DNA from: Umbelopsis ramanniana AG
Lineage: Eukaryota; Mucoromycota; Umbelopsidomycetes; Umbelopsidales; Umbelopsidaceae
Direction of reading: 5' to 3'
Length of the DNA stretch: 64,000 nt
NCBI RefSeq assembly: GCF_025399195.1
Contig: NW_026252089.1
Coordinates: 372,001-436,000, forward strand
The notes beneath the pieces are model-generated. The model saw nothing but the letters and a program-made list of their open reading frames with translations, was not told where the DNA came from and did not search any database. This document shows, one piece after another, positions 55,186-64,000 of the stretch. The stretch's first letter is position 1. The number at the start of each line of letters is the position of its first letter. A program made the position numbers and the translations under genes.

Positions 55186-58100
55186 TTACGCAAACATGTC
55201 CTCTAATTCTACATCCTCTTTTTCTTCTACTTTTTCCATTTCTTCATCTTCTTCATCGTCCGTTAAAGGCTCTCCATCGATGTCAGACAGTGGTTCACCG
55301 TCAATATCGTCATCCATGGATTCGTCCTCTACACGGTTGGTATCTTGTTCAGTTTGAACTTCTTCTACAGACTCGCTTTCTGGTCTAACCTCAGCTGAAT
55401 TCGTCACTTGTGGGTCCGAAGGTACGTCAGCTACACGAGGTTCTGTACCAGGTTGCATAAAGATGCTGTTATACTCTGCAATACGATGTTCAGGGAAAAC
55501 AATCCAGTTGTTCCACACAGACAAAATATTGCTGATTTGGCGCTGTCGGCAATATGTGTTAATCTCGACTGACTGACCACTATTGTGCAAATGACATTCA
55601 ACCTACCCGAACTTGCTCAGCTTTGAGTCGAGCTTGGATAGATCTATATATCTTGTTAAAGTGCTTGAAAACATCAGGTAGTTTTACTTCAAATCCGCTT
55701 CGGTACTTCCAAGCATTGGTGACATGGACACTGCTGTTGTGAAGGATGTCGGATACCAGATACAACCTGGCGATTTTTTGGGATAATGGCGTTTCGTCGG
55801 AGACCAAGGATTTGCACACGATATCAATAACCTATTGAAAAGAAATCAGCTTCCATCTAGCAAGTTCAAAAAACCATTCGGTACCTTACCTCGTCAGCTG
55901 CATCGGCATGGTTGATGGCAAATGCCATGGCCTTGGCAATCTTGCCTCGTTGGAAGTTCATTTTTCGTAGCATGATTTCCAGTCGACGCTTGGCTACCCG
56001 GCCTAGATTGCCTTTTGGAATATGACCACGTTGTCGTTCACGCTGCTCTTCATCCGAGGAGTTTGCGATTTCTTCTATTTCACCCTAAGTACATTGATAT
56101 AAATGTCAAAATATGCCACGAGTGATTGTAGTGGCCGTTCAGCTTTCTTACATTATTGTCAAAAGGAACTTCGGGTGGGATCCACCAAGGACCTTCCGCA
56201 AACATCTGGAAAGGTTCTGATCGCCAATGGTATTTCGAGTCGCCTTGCAATAGGGAATATAATTTCCATCGATAATAGATGTGTTCATCGCACTGATAAT
56301 GCTTTGTCAGTGTACACCATTACATTCATTTCAAACACCAAATTGTAACACCCACGTTGTTGTCCACAAGAAACTTGTAAATTGGATTGCTCCATTCTCG
56401 TTGGATGATAGAAGCCTAATTTTCATCGAAATGAACACCAAGAATCTTGCCAAATACGTGCCATCTTATGTAGCTCACCTCGAATTGCTCTCCATGTGTC
56501 AGCACACGCTCGATTGTACGATGTATGACTTTCAATTGTTGTTCATCTTTTGGCTTAACAACTTGCACTTCTGATCGTGGTTTAGAGACCTTATCAATCC
56601 CATTTGAAGCAAATGGTTGGTTAGCCAAATTCTTAACCGTTTGATGCGGCGGTATATAACCGTAAATAATGCTGGATTACCACTCCACTGCCAATGGTCG
56701 TTATCTGAGCATTAAATGGAAGTCCTGTGGGAGCTGCTCCTTTATCTCGCTCCAATGCTGAAAAAATACGCCATTAACAAGACTGAATGGCTGATGCCAA
56801 TACTCAAATGAACACTTACCAAAGATTGGTTGTGCCGGAAGTGGGACAGCTTTTCCCCAACAAACTCGAAGGAGGTGACCATGTAGATCCTTCCCATCCA
56901 TGGCTTTGAGAGCCTTCTCTGCATCGGGCCGTTTCATGAAACTTATGAAAGCAGAATTGCGATTTCGTTCTTTTTCTTCCTGGCTTCGGGGCCACATTAT
57001 CTTTACCGATGCTATTGGGCCGAAAATAGCAAAGTCTCGACAAAGCGATGCCTCATTGATCTAAAAATCAACAGTAAGCTTCATATTCTTTCTATCAATA
57101 ATTGTACCTGCTATCATCCAACATACCGTAGGACTGATATTGCCTAGATAAAGGTTCGTAGTAGTCAAATCGCCAAGGTCATGAGATCCAGGTCGATCTG
57201 CAAAGGCTATTGTGCCGTGTTAATCCCCAGATTTTGCCTAGACGGTTTGCTGTTTTCTGCCTTAGAATTACCTGCTTGAAGAGTCAAACTAGGGCCGGGT
57301 TCTGAAGACCCTGTGGCTGACCGGTCCGCGTACATCTTTGTTGTCCGCGTATTCCGAAGTCTCCCTTCTCTATCCTCTTGTTCTCTGCAGAAAACAGTTG
57401 AGCACTACATTTGACAATTTGGTAACATTAAAGGCTTAGAAGTCTCACCGTTTGATTTCCTCCAAGAATGTATCCAAATTTCGTTTCTTTTGCAGCTTTG
57501 ATGCTTTCAATGCCTTCTCCTTTGGAATCAAAATGGCGTCAAATGACGTGAGCCAAACTGTTCTACAAGTGTATTGAAAGTACCTCTTCTTCCTTTGTAT
57601 TTTCTTCCATAGAAGGTAGAACATTTGTCGGCAAGCTCTGTCCAGATTTAACGAAAGGCATTGGTTTGTATTTCGAGCCTCCGCTTGTCGTGTTCGAGTT
57701 GTTGGCAGCTTTTAATGTGGATGTCAGTACTTTTGCTTCCGTCGACGTTACTATAATGATGAATATGCTACCTTGTAACATGGTTGAGTTCGATTTTACA
57801 AATGAAGGACCTATGCCTCCACTTCGGTCGTTCTCAAAGGAGGCTACAAACTCTTCGTAAACTTTTGCGGCTTCTTCCGATTCTTTCTGTCAACGGTGGT
57901 CTTCAATGAGCGACGTGGTCTAGCGGTGCAAACGGCCTATATGGTACTTCAATAAAAGTACCTTCTTTTTCTGTTCCAACTCTTCTTTATGGCGTTGAAA
58001 TGGAGTCTTTTTGTGGACACCTAGTGAAAATGCCTGCAACTTAGTGTGGGCTATAGGCTTTGCAGGCTGCATTGCATTGTTAATGGGATCATGCAGTTCC

Positions 58101-58194
58101 AATGTAGACTGTGAAGTGTGGGCATTACCCTTGGAGGAGGACTCTCATCACCCGACTGTGATCCACTGTCTTCTCTGTCGTTATCTGCATTCAT
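55186..58194 (-). CDS. U2SURP: U2 snRNP-associated SURP protein (U2SURP/SR140)
   Basis: U2SURP is a splicing factor with RRM, SURP and CID domains. There are fifteen exons (minus): 58194-58129, 58066-57962, 57886-57772, 57708-57584, 57519-57449, 57384-57272, 57206-57127, 57060-56820, 56757-56681, 56589-56479, 56415-56356, 56292-56152, 56084-55890, 55831-55607 and 55542-55186, encoding 693 residues. LQAFSLGVHKKTPFQRHKEE and AAKVYEEFVASF open the conserved part. The RRM has NLYLGNISPTI and NSAFISFMKRPDAEKAL; PTGLPFNAQ follows. The SURP region contains IQREWSNPIYKFL and YYRWKLYSLLQGDSKYHWR. The CID contains RRLEIMLRKMNFQRGKIAKA and YLVSDILHNSSV. The acidic tail ends DVELEDMFA. Exon 1 (MNADNDREDSGS) is inferred from a 62-nt intron with a TTAAC branch. 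The exon 9/10 junction is the least certain. Confidence 0.9.
57943..57962 (-). other. Perfect hairpin over a U2SURP 5' splice site
   Basis: GGTACTT and AAGTACC pair around a 6-nt loop. The first base is the end of exon 2 and the rest is the intron start, so the donor lies inside the 7-bp stem. Confidence 0.7.
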
Positions 58195-58368
58195 TAGCGA
58201 GAAGAAAAACGCCTGTCAAGCGCAAAGTAGCAACTTCCAAGGAAGTACTCTAACCACAAATTGAAGTTCCGAATGAGCATAAGCCACTCTAGAGACGGTT
58301 GATTGCAGTGAATTACACGTTTTTCTTTTTATTTGAAGTGGGAGGTGCTTTTTAAAAAGTGAAAAACC

Positions 58369-59269
58369 TAATCAATAAGTCTCTTGCGCTTAAAGAAGCG
58401 GCGAAGGTACATGACTTGCCAAGTTCCCAAGCTGACGAGAGTCAATAAAGTGATGATGCTGAACCATTGAACGCGCTCATTGGTGGATTCTATATCAGAA
58501 GATCAAGCAAAAGGGTTGATTTTTAGTATACCTGAATACATACTATCGTATTAAGAGATAATGAACATTACCATTGGTGTCTCTCATCTTGGCTTCGCGT
58601 CTCTTGAGATATTCCATCTCATCCCAAATTTCCTGGACGACCTTTTCCAGCTTGCGAAGCTCAACCTCTAAAGGTTCAAGCTTCTCTGCCTTTGCAATCT
58701 TGCTGTAATCCAAAGCTTCGGCACCAATGTCATAATCAACATCAATTGTACGTCGGTAGTTGGGGCCAGGGTTGAAACCTTTATGCATATGGAAAGTAAG
58801 AGGCAACATAGTTAGCCAGGGGGTCAGATCAACCATATTGCCCACTTAAACATACCATCTGAGAGTGTGTTAGTGAAGCAAACAAAGATAGAAGCATCGG
58901 CATGAGTGCTGAAGGCAAGTCTTGCGCCCTGTTCACCGACATCCCGTCTGGTAGCATACTTGTTGATGCTCTCACTGTCGTCGAAAATCTAAAAGCATTG
59001 ACGGATGAGTTCACTTTGAAGAGAATAAAGGTGTGCAAATCAGCATGGTAGACCTAATGCCGATATCTTACCTCTAGATCGACACGCTGATTGTAGCCTT
59101 CGCCAACCTTCACGGTGACGATGACCATGGTGTTGTCGCCAACATGTTGAGACAGGCACTTTCTGTGTGCGAAAGCAGTGGATGATGGGAGTGCTTCTAG
59201 GTCAAATTTTATTGCGCTCACAAGACATGCTACTAATGACAGCAGCAAAAATGCAGAGAATCGCAACAT
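58369..59269 (-). CDS. ERV25: p24-delta cargo receptor (ERV25/TMED10)
   Basis: p24 proteins cycle between ER and Golgi in COPII and COPI vesicles and sort cargo, including GPI-anchored proteins. Exons (minus) are 59269-59072, 58988-58856, 58778-58572 and 58490-58369, encoding 219 residues. The signal peptide is [19 protein letters not shown]. The GOLD domain has two cysteines (KCLSQHV and IFVCFTNTL) expected to form the family disulphide. A coiled coil (about 140-180, [20 protein letters not shown]) precedes the single TM ([16 protein letters not shown]) and a short tail [13 protein letters not shown] with the FF plus basic COPII/COPI sorting signal of the delta class. It shares a 119-bp divergent promoter with the isomerase gene. 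Confidence 0.93.
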
Positions 59270-59388
59270 GTTAGAGTTTGAAAGCCGAATGCTTTGCTTG
59301 GACGACTGAGTATGCCTTTTCTGTATTGGTCCCTGCTATAGCAAAAAATGGCGCGCGCTCATTGGCCGAATTGCTAACCCGCTTTTCC
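59270..59388. promoter_or_regulatory. Compact bidirectional promoter, ERV25 and ribose-5-phosphate isomerase
   Basis: Only 119 bp separate the two start codons. It contains an ATTGG (reverse CCAAT) at about 59370-59374 and a second ATTGG near 59323. I see no TATA box. Confidence 0.5.
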
Positions 59389-60493
59389 ATGCTGCACTTC
59401 CTTGTCAAAGCAATTACGCCGTCGGTGACCAGGAGGCTCCTATCAACTACTGCTATAGAGCAAGGAAAGAAAGCGGCTGCTTATAGAGCTGTTGACGATG
59501 TTGTTCATTCTTCTCTATCAGTCATTGGAATTGGCTCGGGATCCACCATTCGGTATGCGGTAGATCGGATCAAAGACCGCCAGGACCTGGCCCACGTTAC
59601 ATATATTCCGACAAGCTTTCAAAGTAGGATGCTGATACAAGAAGCCAATTTGAAACTCGGTAATTTGGAGCAGTATGTACTTAAGGCGTTATTGATTTTG
59701 ATGGATATATCGTGGCCTATGCTAATACTATCTCTAGACATCCAGCTATAGATGTTACTATTGATGGTGCCGACGAAGTGGATAGTCAACTAAACTGTAT
59801 CAAAGGGGGAGGTGCATGCCACCTGCAGGAGAAGGTATTAAATGATCCTTTTCTGAGCCGCCAAAATTCATGTAGAAATATAAACCATGGTCACTCCTGT
59901 TAGATCATTGCATCCGCTTCCAAGCGATTTATTATTATTGCTGGTACGCTACCAATCTAGTAGAAAATGCCGCAGGGTGCTTTTACCATGAAGTTGTATA
60001 TTAATGTGGTACTGTAGACGACAGAAAAAAATCCGACACTTTAGGAGAGAATGTAAGTGGATCATGATCTTGTATATATAATTCTCCCACTCATTTACAT
60101 GATTTATGGTCAGTGGACAAAGGGAGTGCCTATCGAAGTACTGCCAATGGCATTTTCCGTGATACTGTTGCATTTTAAAACATATTTTCCTTCAGCAACA
60201 CCAAAACTTCGCATGGTATGTCTTTCTACATTTAATTCGGAATTTTTACCGTCGCATCGCTGACACGTTTGACTGCATGCTGTCAGGCTAGTGAAAAGGC
60301 AGGACCAGTTGTCACAGATAATGGAAACTTCATCATCGATGTGCATTTTGGTCCTATATCTTCTCCATCCGACCTAGAAAATAAGCTAATCAGAATACCT
60401 GGTGTTATCGAAGTCGGATTGTTTTGTAACCTGACTGATAGTGCTTACTTTGGATCCTCGGACGGAAGTATACATGTGGAAAACAGAGGATAA
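59389..60493 (+). CDS. RKI1: Ribose-5-phosphate isomerase A
   Basis: This enzyme interconverts ribose-5-phosphate and ribulose-5-phosphate in the pentose phosphate pathway. Exons are 59389-59672, 59738-59834, 59904-59943, 60018-60052, 60114-60215 and 60287-60493, encoding 254 residues. RpiA motifs are present in order: [43 protein letters not shown] and [11 protein letters not shown] with active-site Asp residues. Then come [15 protein letters not shown] with the active-site Lys, [28 protein letters not shown] and [20 protein letters not shown]. The N-terminal extension [20 protein letters not shown] looks like a mitochondrial presequence: basic, hydroxylated, amphipathic, no acid. Most fungal RpiA lacks one. 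A later Met start is not available before the core. Confidence 0.92.
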
Positions 60494-60679
60494 GTCAGTC
60501 TGCTCAAGTATTATGTTGTCTCCCCCCACACTAGTTTATTGTAAGGAAATATCGAGAGAGGAGAAGTAGGAAATACATTATATGAGTACTGCGAAAAATT
60601 GTAAACTGATTCATGCATAATTTTTTCAACTGCTTGTCCAATATAGTGTGCAATATTCTGATAAGTGAGAACAATTCGT

Positions 60680-63091
60680 CTAGAAATCATCATCATCTTC
60701 ATCATAAAATGCACGCATTTTACGTGCTACCACTTCATCTTCTGCCATATGGGCTTCGTCTTCGTCGTCGTCGTCATCATCTTCTTGAATACCGTTTAGA
60801 GCACTCTTGTCAATGGCTTTACCATTCGCTGTTGGTACGTCTCCAGATTCTTCCACAACAGCGTAACCAGCATATTCATCGCCTTTGGTAGTTGTCTGGT
60901 GCAGCTGGCTACCACCATAAGCAGAGTCCTTTTGAGTGGCAAGCATAGAAGGCTCGGGGGTACTGGTACGAGATTTGAGTGTCGCCAAGCTGTCCTCATC
61001 TTCAAACAGTTCATTGAAAATCGTACGATTAATTTTCCTTGATATCTTCTTGGACGCAACGAGTTGCTTTGCTGCATCTGCAGGTGATGCTGCTGGCCCG
61101 GTCGCAGCCTTCTTCTTTCTCTGTAAAGGAAATAGACATGAGATGGGCAGTCTATAGGTCTTGTACTAGTTCCGAATAAGTCTCTTACCGAGCCGGTCTT
61201 CTTGTAGACACCGTTCTTTCTGTCCATAATCTCTTTCTCCATTTTGATTCGCTGTTCTTCCAAATACTCCTTATTGAATTCATACCAGACCTTTGTTTTG
61301 ATCTCAATTTCTTCGTCGTTGAGCAGCATGGCGTCAATTTCGTCATCATCAACGTCAGTGAGGTCGGTCCCAAAAGGCTCCTTAAAGTCTTCAGATTCTG
61401 GAAGAAACGCGTAAAAGTTAGATACAGTTTATGTGATCATGATACACTTAATAGTCTTAGAGTACATACTGAAGTTTTCTGCCGCTTTCAGGAAAGCTTC
61501 GTCTTTCATAAAATCATTGATTTCATCATTCAGCTCGTTGTCTTCAGCATCAAGGGATTCGTCTTTGGCTGATTGTGTGCTGCCTGTTTTGTCGCTTCCA
61601 TCGGCTGTAGCTAAGGATTCTTCCACTGGATCATCAGGGGTGGTGGTAGTGGCATTGTCGTTAGCTGTTGATCTGTCTACACCCTCTTCGGATTGTTCAG
61701 CAGCAACGTTACTCTGTCTCTTTCGTTTCTTGGGTGGAAGCATCAATTGTGCGTCTCGAGCGGCTTCAACATTCACGATGGCTTCGTCCTGCATCAATGG
61801 CAGAGATGCCATTTCTGCCTTGCTTGCTGCTTCTTCCTCAAGTTGGCCATGCTTATTACGCTTTCGGCCCTTGCTAAAAGCGGGTGGATCAGCCTCTGAC
61901 TCGAGCCATAAAGCTTTGAAATCACGAACAGAGAGTTGTCCTGAAGGAGTGGCCTTGAATTCATTCAAACTGAAAAGATTGTTCAATATTCGATCAAATC
62001 AAACGTATAATGAATTGACAAAAAGAAAGAGAACTCACCGTTTTGTGATGGTAATATCAGCAACCTTCACTACATAAATCATCTCTCGCACCGTACGTCG
62101 GAAGCCGTTCATGCGTGCGGCAATCAAAAGGCAAGCGCCACAGATACCAGCTGGACGTCTACCTGTTCTAATCCAATCGCGATCCATTCTTTGTACGAGA
62201 CGGATGGCATCGGAGGCTACGCGAGAGGTATATTCGCCAAATTCTAGGCCATTAGCGAAACGGGATATATAGATAGAGGGATCGACTAAAGGCAAATTTT
62301 TGATGCATATAACTTGTACAAACTTGAGGAAAACTGAGCCAAGTACAAATACATTGATCTTTGAGAAGAAGCATGTTAGTATGAAATCATGTGTAGATGA
62401 TAAAAATTTCGATAGTAGTACACTCACCTGCAGCAAATCTGAAAAGTCAATTAACATCTGTGAGCTCTTTTCTTGACGGCAAACTACATAAAGGCAAACG
62501 GCCGCTACGACTTCCGTTCGTCGACCCTTAGTGAAGTTATTATTAAGTGCCAGATTATAATATCGCATAGCAGATTCTTGATAACGTTCAGGTAATTTCA
62601 AAGCGTGGGCCAAATGTTGTGTACGTCTTCGCCCTGAAAGCAGCAGTAGCAATATTAGCTTGGAACACTTTGTTAATGGGTTGAAATCATTGATTATAGC
62701 CATTACCATTCTCCATAGCTTGTTCACGACCTTCGTGGCCACTTCGGCCTCTACCATACGGACCTGTCGTTCCTAGTCGACCTATACGCAACCATGACAA
62801 CGTTTAGTATGCGCTTCTGTTATGCTCGTGAACAAAGTATCTACTAACCTTTATCGGCGGAAACATAAGATCCTTGTAAGATTGCTTTACCACCAGCTGT
62901 CTCTCCGAAAGTGACTTCAGCTACAATGCTATTTTCTTCCAGAACCTGAAATGGTCATTAGGACTCGGAAGCGCAGTGATTATCATAAAATGTCAAACAA
63001 ACGATGTACATACCAAACCGCATTGCACGCAGTAGGTTGATCCTCTTGTAGGATCGTGCTCTGTTTTCACGGATCCGCAAACGCAGGGCAT
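60680..63091 (-). CDS. BRF1: TFIIIB subunit BRF1 (RNA polymerase III initiation factor)
   Basis: Brf1 recruits RNA polymerase III to tRNA and 5S genes together with TBP and Bdp1. Exons (minus) are 63091-63014, 62945-62849, 62781-62707, 62633-62428, 62358-62039, 61969-61470, 61397-61189 and 61120-60680, encoding 641 residues. An N-terminal zinc ribbon (CVCG, then YCVQCGLVLEEN) is followed by the IVAEVTFGE B-reader segment. Two TFIIB-type cyclin repeats (about 85-270) have GRRRTQHLAHALKLPERY, VCLYVVCRQEKSSQMLIDFS, DPSIYISRFA and ICGACLLIAARMNGFRR. The C-terminal half is Brf1-specific, with LTDVDDDEIDAMLLNDEEI and KTKVWYEFNKEYLEEQRIKM, the TBP/Bdp1-binding homology block. It has an acidic end. 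These exclude TFIIB. The first Cys pair is C-x-C rather than the usual C-x-x-C. Confidence 0.95.
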
Positions 63092-63148
63092 TGCGAGAAG
63101 TTTTGTTCAAAGTATATTAGCGAAAAAAAGTTTGCAAAAACAATTTTT

Positions 63149-63226
63149 GGCCAGTGTTGATTTCCCATTGGTACCGTCGTTTCTGTACCATCTGAGACGT
63201 CGCCGGTTCAATTCCTACTCTGGCCA
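63149..63226 (+). pseudogene. Degenerate tRNA-like sequence
   Basis: This is a 78-nt element with tRNA-like ends. GGCCAG at the start pairs with CTGGCC near the end (6 of 7 acceptor positions), followed by a discriminator-like A. A B-box-like GGTTCAATTCC (63205-63215) sits where the T-arm should be, and GTTTC/GAGAC could form an anticodon stem around an oversized 10-nt loop. The T stem has two mismatches and no proper D arm can be folded, so I call it a relic, not a gene. Confidence 0.35.
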
Positions 63227-63485
63227 TTGGTATATTGAATACCTTAACTCAACATGGCCAAAGCGTCTATCCACCAGTATCTACGTAAAATCATCAACAT
63301 AATTTAACCTAAAGTCATTTAAGCATCAACATCTTAAAACTAAGCGATTGCAAAATGCTGCTCAAGTTTAAAGGTGTCTTTCAGCCATTACCGTGTCCAA
63401 TAACCATATAATCATAGCAGTCACACCGATAACCGAGCAAATTTCATAAGCTGTTTGGGACGTGTTGAAATTTGTGTGCCTTGCC

Positions 63486-63704
63486 ATGGAAGAATTCGAT
63501 TCAATATCAGAGGTGCATAGAATCTTTCAGTTTCGTCGTCAAAAGAAGAAGGTGCTAACGATATCTCTTGATGCGATTATAGGGATGCTTTTTGGTGATG
63601 CCCAAGTCTGCTCGTGGCAGGCCGTCCTTGAAAAAGCGAAAGCGTTCATACAAAGGTACAATGTGAATTCTACAGCCGTGTGTAGGAACCTTCAATCTCG
63701 CTAA
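63486..63704 (+). CDS. Doubtful small open frame, unknown
   Basis: This is a 72-codon frame beginning MEEFDSIS, with a basic FRRQKKKVL centre and a helical QAVLEKAKAFIQRYN part. It has reasonable composition but no recognisable domain. It could be a separate small gene, an upstream frame of the ORC3-like gene, or chance. Confidence 0.2.
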   Translation: MEEFDSISEVHRIFQFRRQKKKVLTISLDAIIGMLFGDAQVCSWQAVLEKAKAFIQRYNVNSTAVCRNLQSR

Positions 63705-63755
63705 TCAAGTCGTAAAACTTTAGCCATTAACGCCACGAATTCACGAAGCTCGAAA

Positions 63756-64000
63756 ATGAAACTTGGAGATGCTGGATTTCAACGGCTTTTTGACGGTGAC
63801 GAACCGGAAGCTTCGATGCAGCTTCGATCCGATAGTTACGACAATAGCTGGCGACAGATGAAAAAAGTACTAGACGTAAGTACTCATGGGTGTAAATATG
63901 CACTGTTCGAGAATATCTGTCTAATTAAGTACCAATAGGACGTACTGATTGAAACAAATCAATCCACGTTCGATCAAATTGAAGAGTTTGTTACCAATGC
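63756..64000 (+). CDS. Probable origin recognition complex subunit 3, 3' end outside the window
   Basis: Only the start of this gene is present: exon 1 63756-63875 and exon 2 from 63939 to the window end, about 60 residues. The sequence FQRLFDGDEPEASMQLRSD then SYDNSWRQMKKVLDDVLIE, TNQSTFDQIEEFV matches the N-terminal pattern of fungal Orc3. In that pattern an L-x-G-x-E turn is followed by an LR, an aromatic residue, a Trp, and then L-x-E-x-N with a downstream FV. Orc3 is a core subunit of the replication-origin-binding complex. With so little sequence the call is tentative. ATG 63756 gives MKLGDAGF. The upstream frame at 63486-63704 is not joined to it by an obvious intron. Confidence 0.5.

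Larger units (their letters stand above)
63092..63755. other. Divergent spacer between BRF1 and a probable ORC3 gene
   Basis: This 664-bp stretch contains a tRNA-like relic (63149-63226) and a 72-codon frame (63486-63704) with weak support. Confidence 0.5.

Noticed and set aside
57914-57930. GTGGTCTAGCGGTG, similar to a tRNA A box, in U2SURP intron 2
   Set aside because: There is no B box or acceptor pairing within tRNA distance, so it is probably coincidence.
1-64000. CRISPR arrays, insertion sequences, rRNA, viral or toxin genes
   Set aside because: None was seen. The sequence is eukaryotic nuclear DNA with intron-containing genes; repeats are limited to simple microsatellites and one diverged pair.

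Overview
The window is a gene-dense stretch of a fungal nuclear genome, most likely Mucorales or another Mucoromycota lineage. This rests on many short GT-AG introns (mostly 50-90 nt, with CTAAC/CTRAY-like branch sites), AT-rich spacers, fungal-type orthologues (SSK1 response regulator, CipC/DUF3759, SFP1) and genes that yeasts have often lost (Hv1 proton channel, CLPTM1, TBRG1-like, U2SURP, NDUFAF2). The species is inferred, not proven. I rebuilt about 26 multi-exon genes by hand. All complete models close in frame from ATG to stop with consistent splice phases. Together they contain about 130 introns, two of them GC-AG.

Layout. 1-9.3 kb: 3' part of an importin-alpha-like armadillo protein, complex I assembly factor NDUFAF2, Hv1 voltage-gated proton channel (minus), a secreted fasciclin protein, a 1.4-kb spacer and a P3A plasma-membrane H+-ATPase. 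9.5-18 kb: SSK1-type response regulator, an unknown coiled-coil protein, a RING-H2 protein and a small acidic unknown. 19-28.8 kb: NAS6/gankyrin, an RBR ubiquitin ligase (minus), THO1/SARNP, NTA1 amidase, MAD2 and VPS4 (minus). 28.8-33.2 kb: a sparse region holding only a CipC-like gene with a clear TATA box. 33.2-47 kb: SFP1 zinc-finger factor, CLPTM1 (minus), an MPE1/RBBP6-like RING protein without a visible DWNN domain (minus), a four-TM protein, a TBRG1-like FYRN/FYRC protein and METTL18/HPM1 (minus). 47-64 kb: a bZIP factor, an atypical SLC25 carrier, a secreted unknown, GET4, UBC12 and U2SURP (all minus), p24-delta/ERV25 and ribose-5-phosphate isomerase sharing a 119-bp divergent promoter, BRF1 (minus) with a tRNA-like relic just upstream, and the 5' end of a probable ORC3.

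There is no operon or gene cluster in the bacterial sense. The genes are mostly unrelated housekeeping functions. Several belong to ubiquitin or proteasome biology (RING-H2, NAS6, RBR, NTA1, UBC12, MPE1-like) and several to RNA processing (THO1, MPE1-like, U2SURP). A proton channel and a proton pump lie within 6.5 kb of each other. I found no mobile element, CRISPR array, rRNA or convincing intact tRNA. I did not find a clear new biological system. The points most worth checking are the DWNN-less MPE1-like protein, the tRNA-like relic upstream of the Pol III factor BRF1, a 5' splice site buried in a hairpin in the splicing-factor gene U2SURP, the Lys-substituted S4 of Hv1, and the two GC-AG introns.
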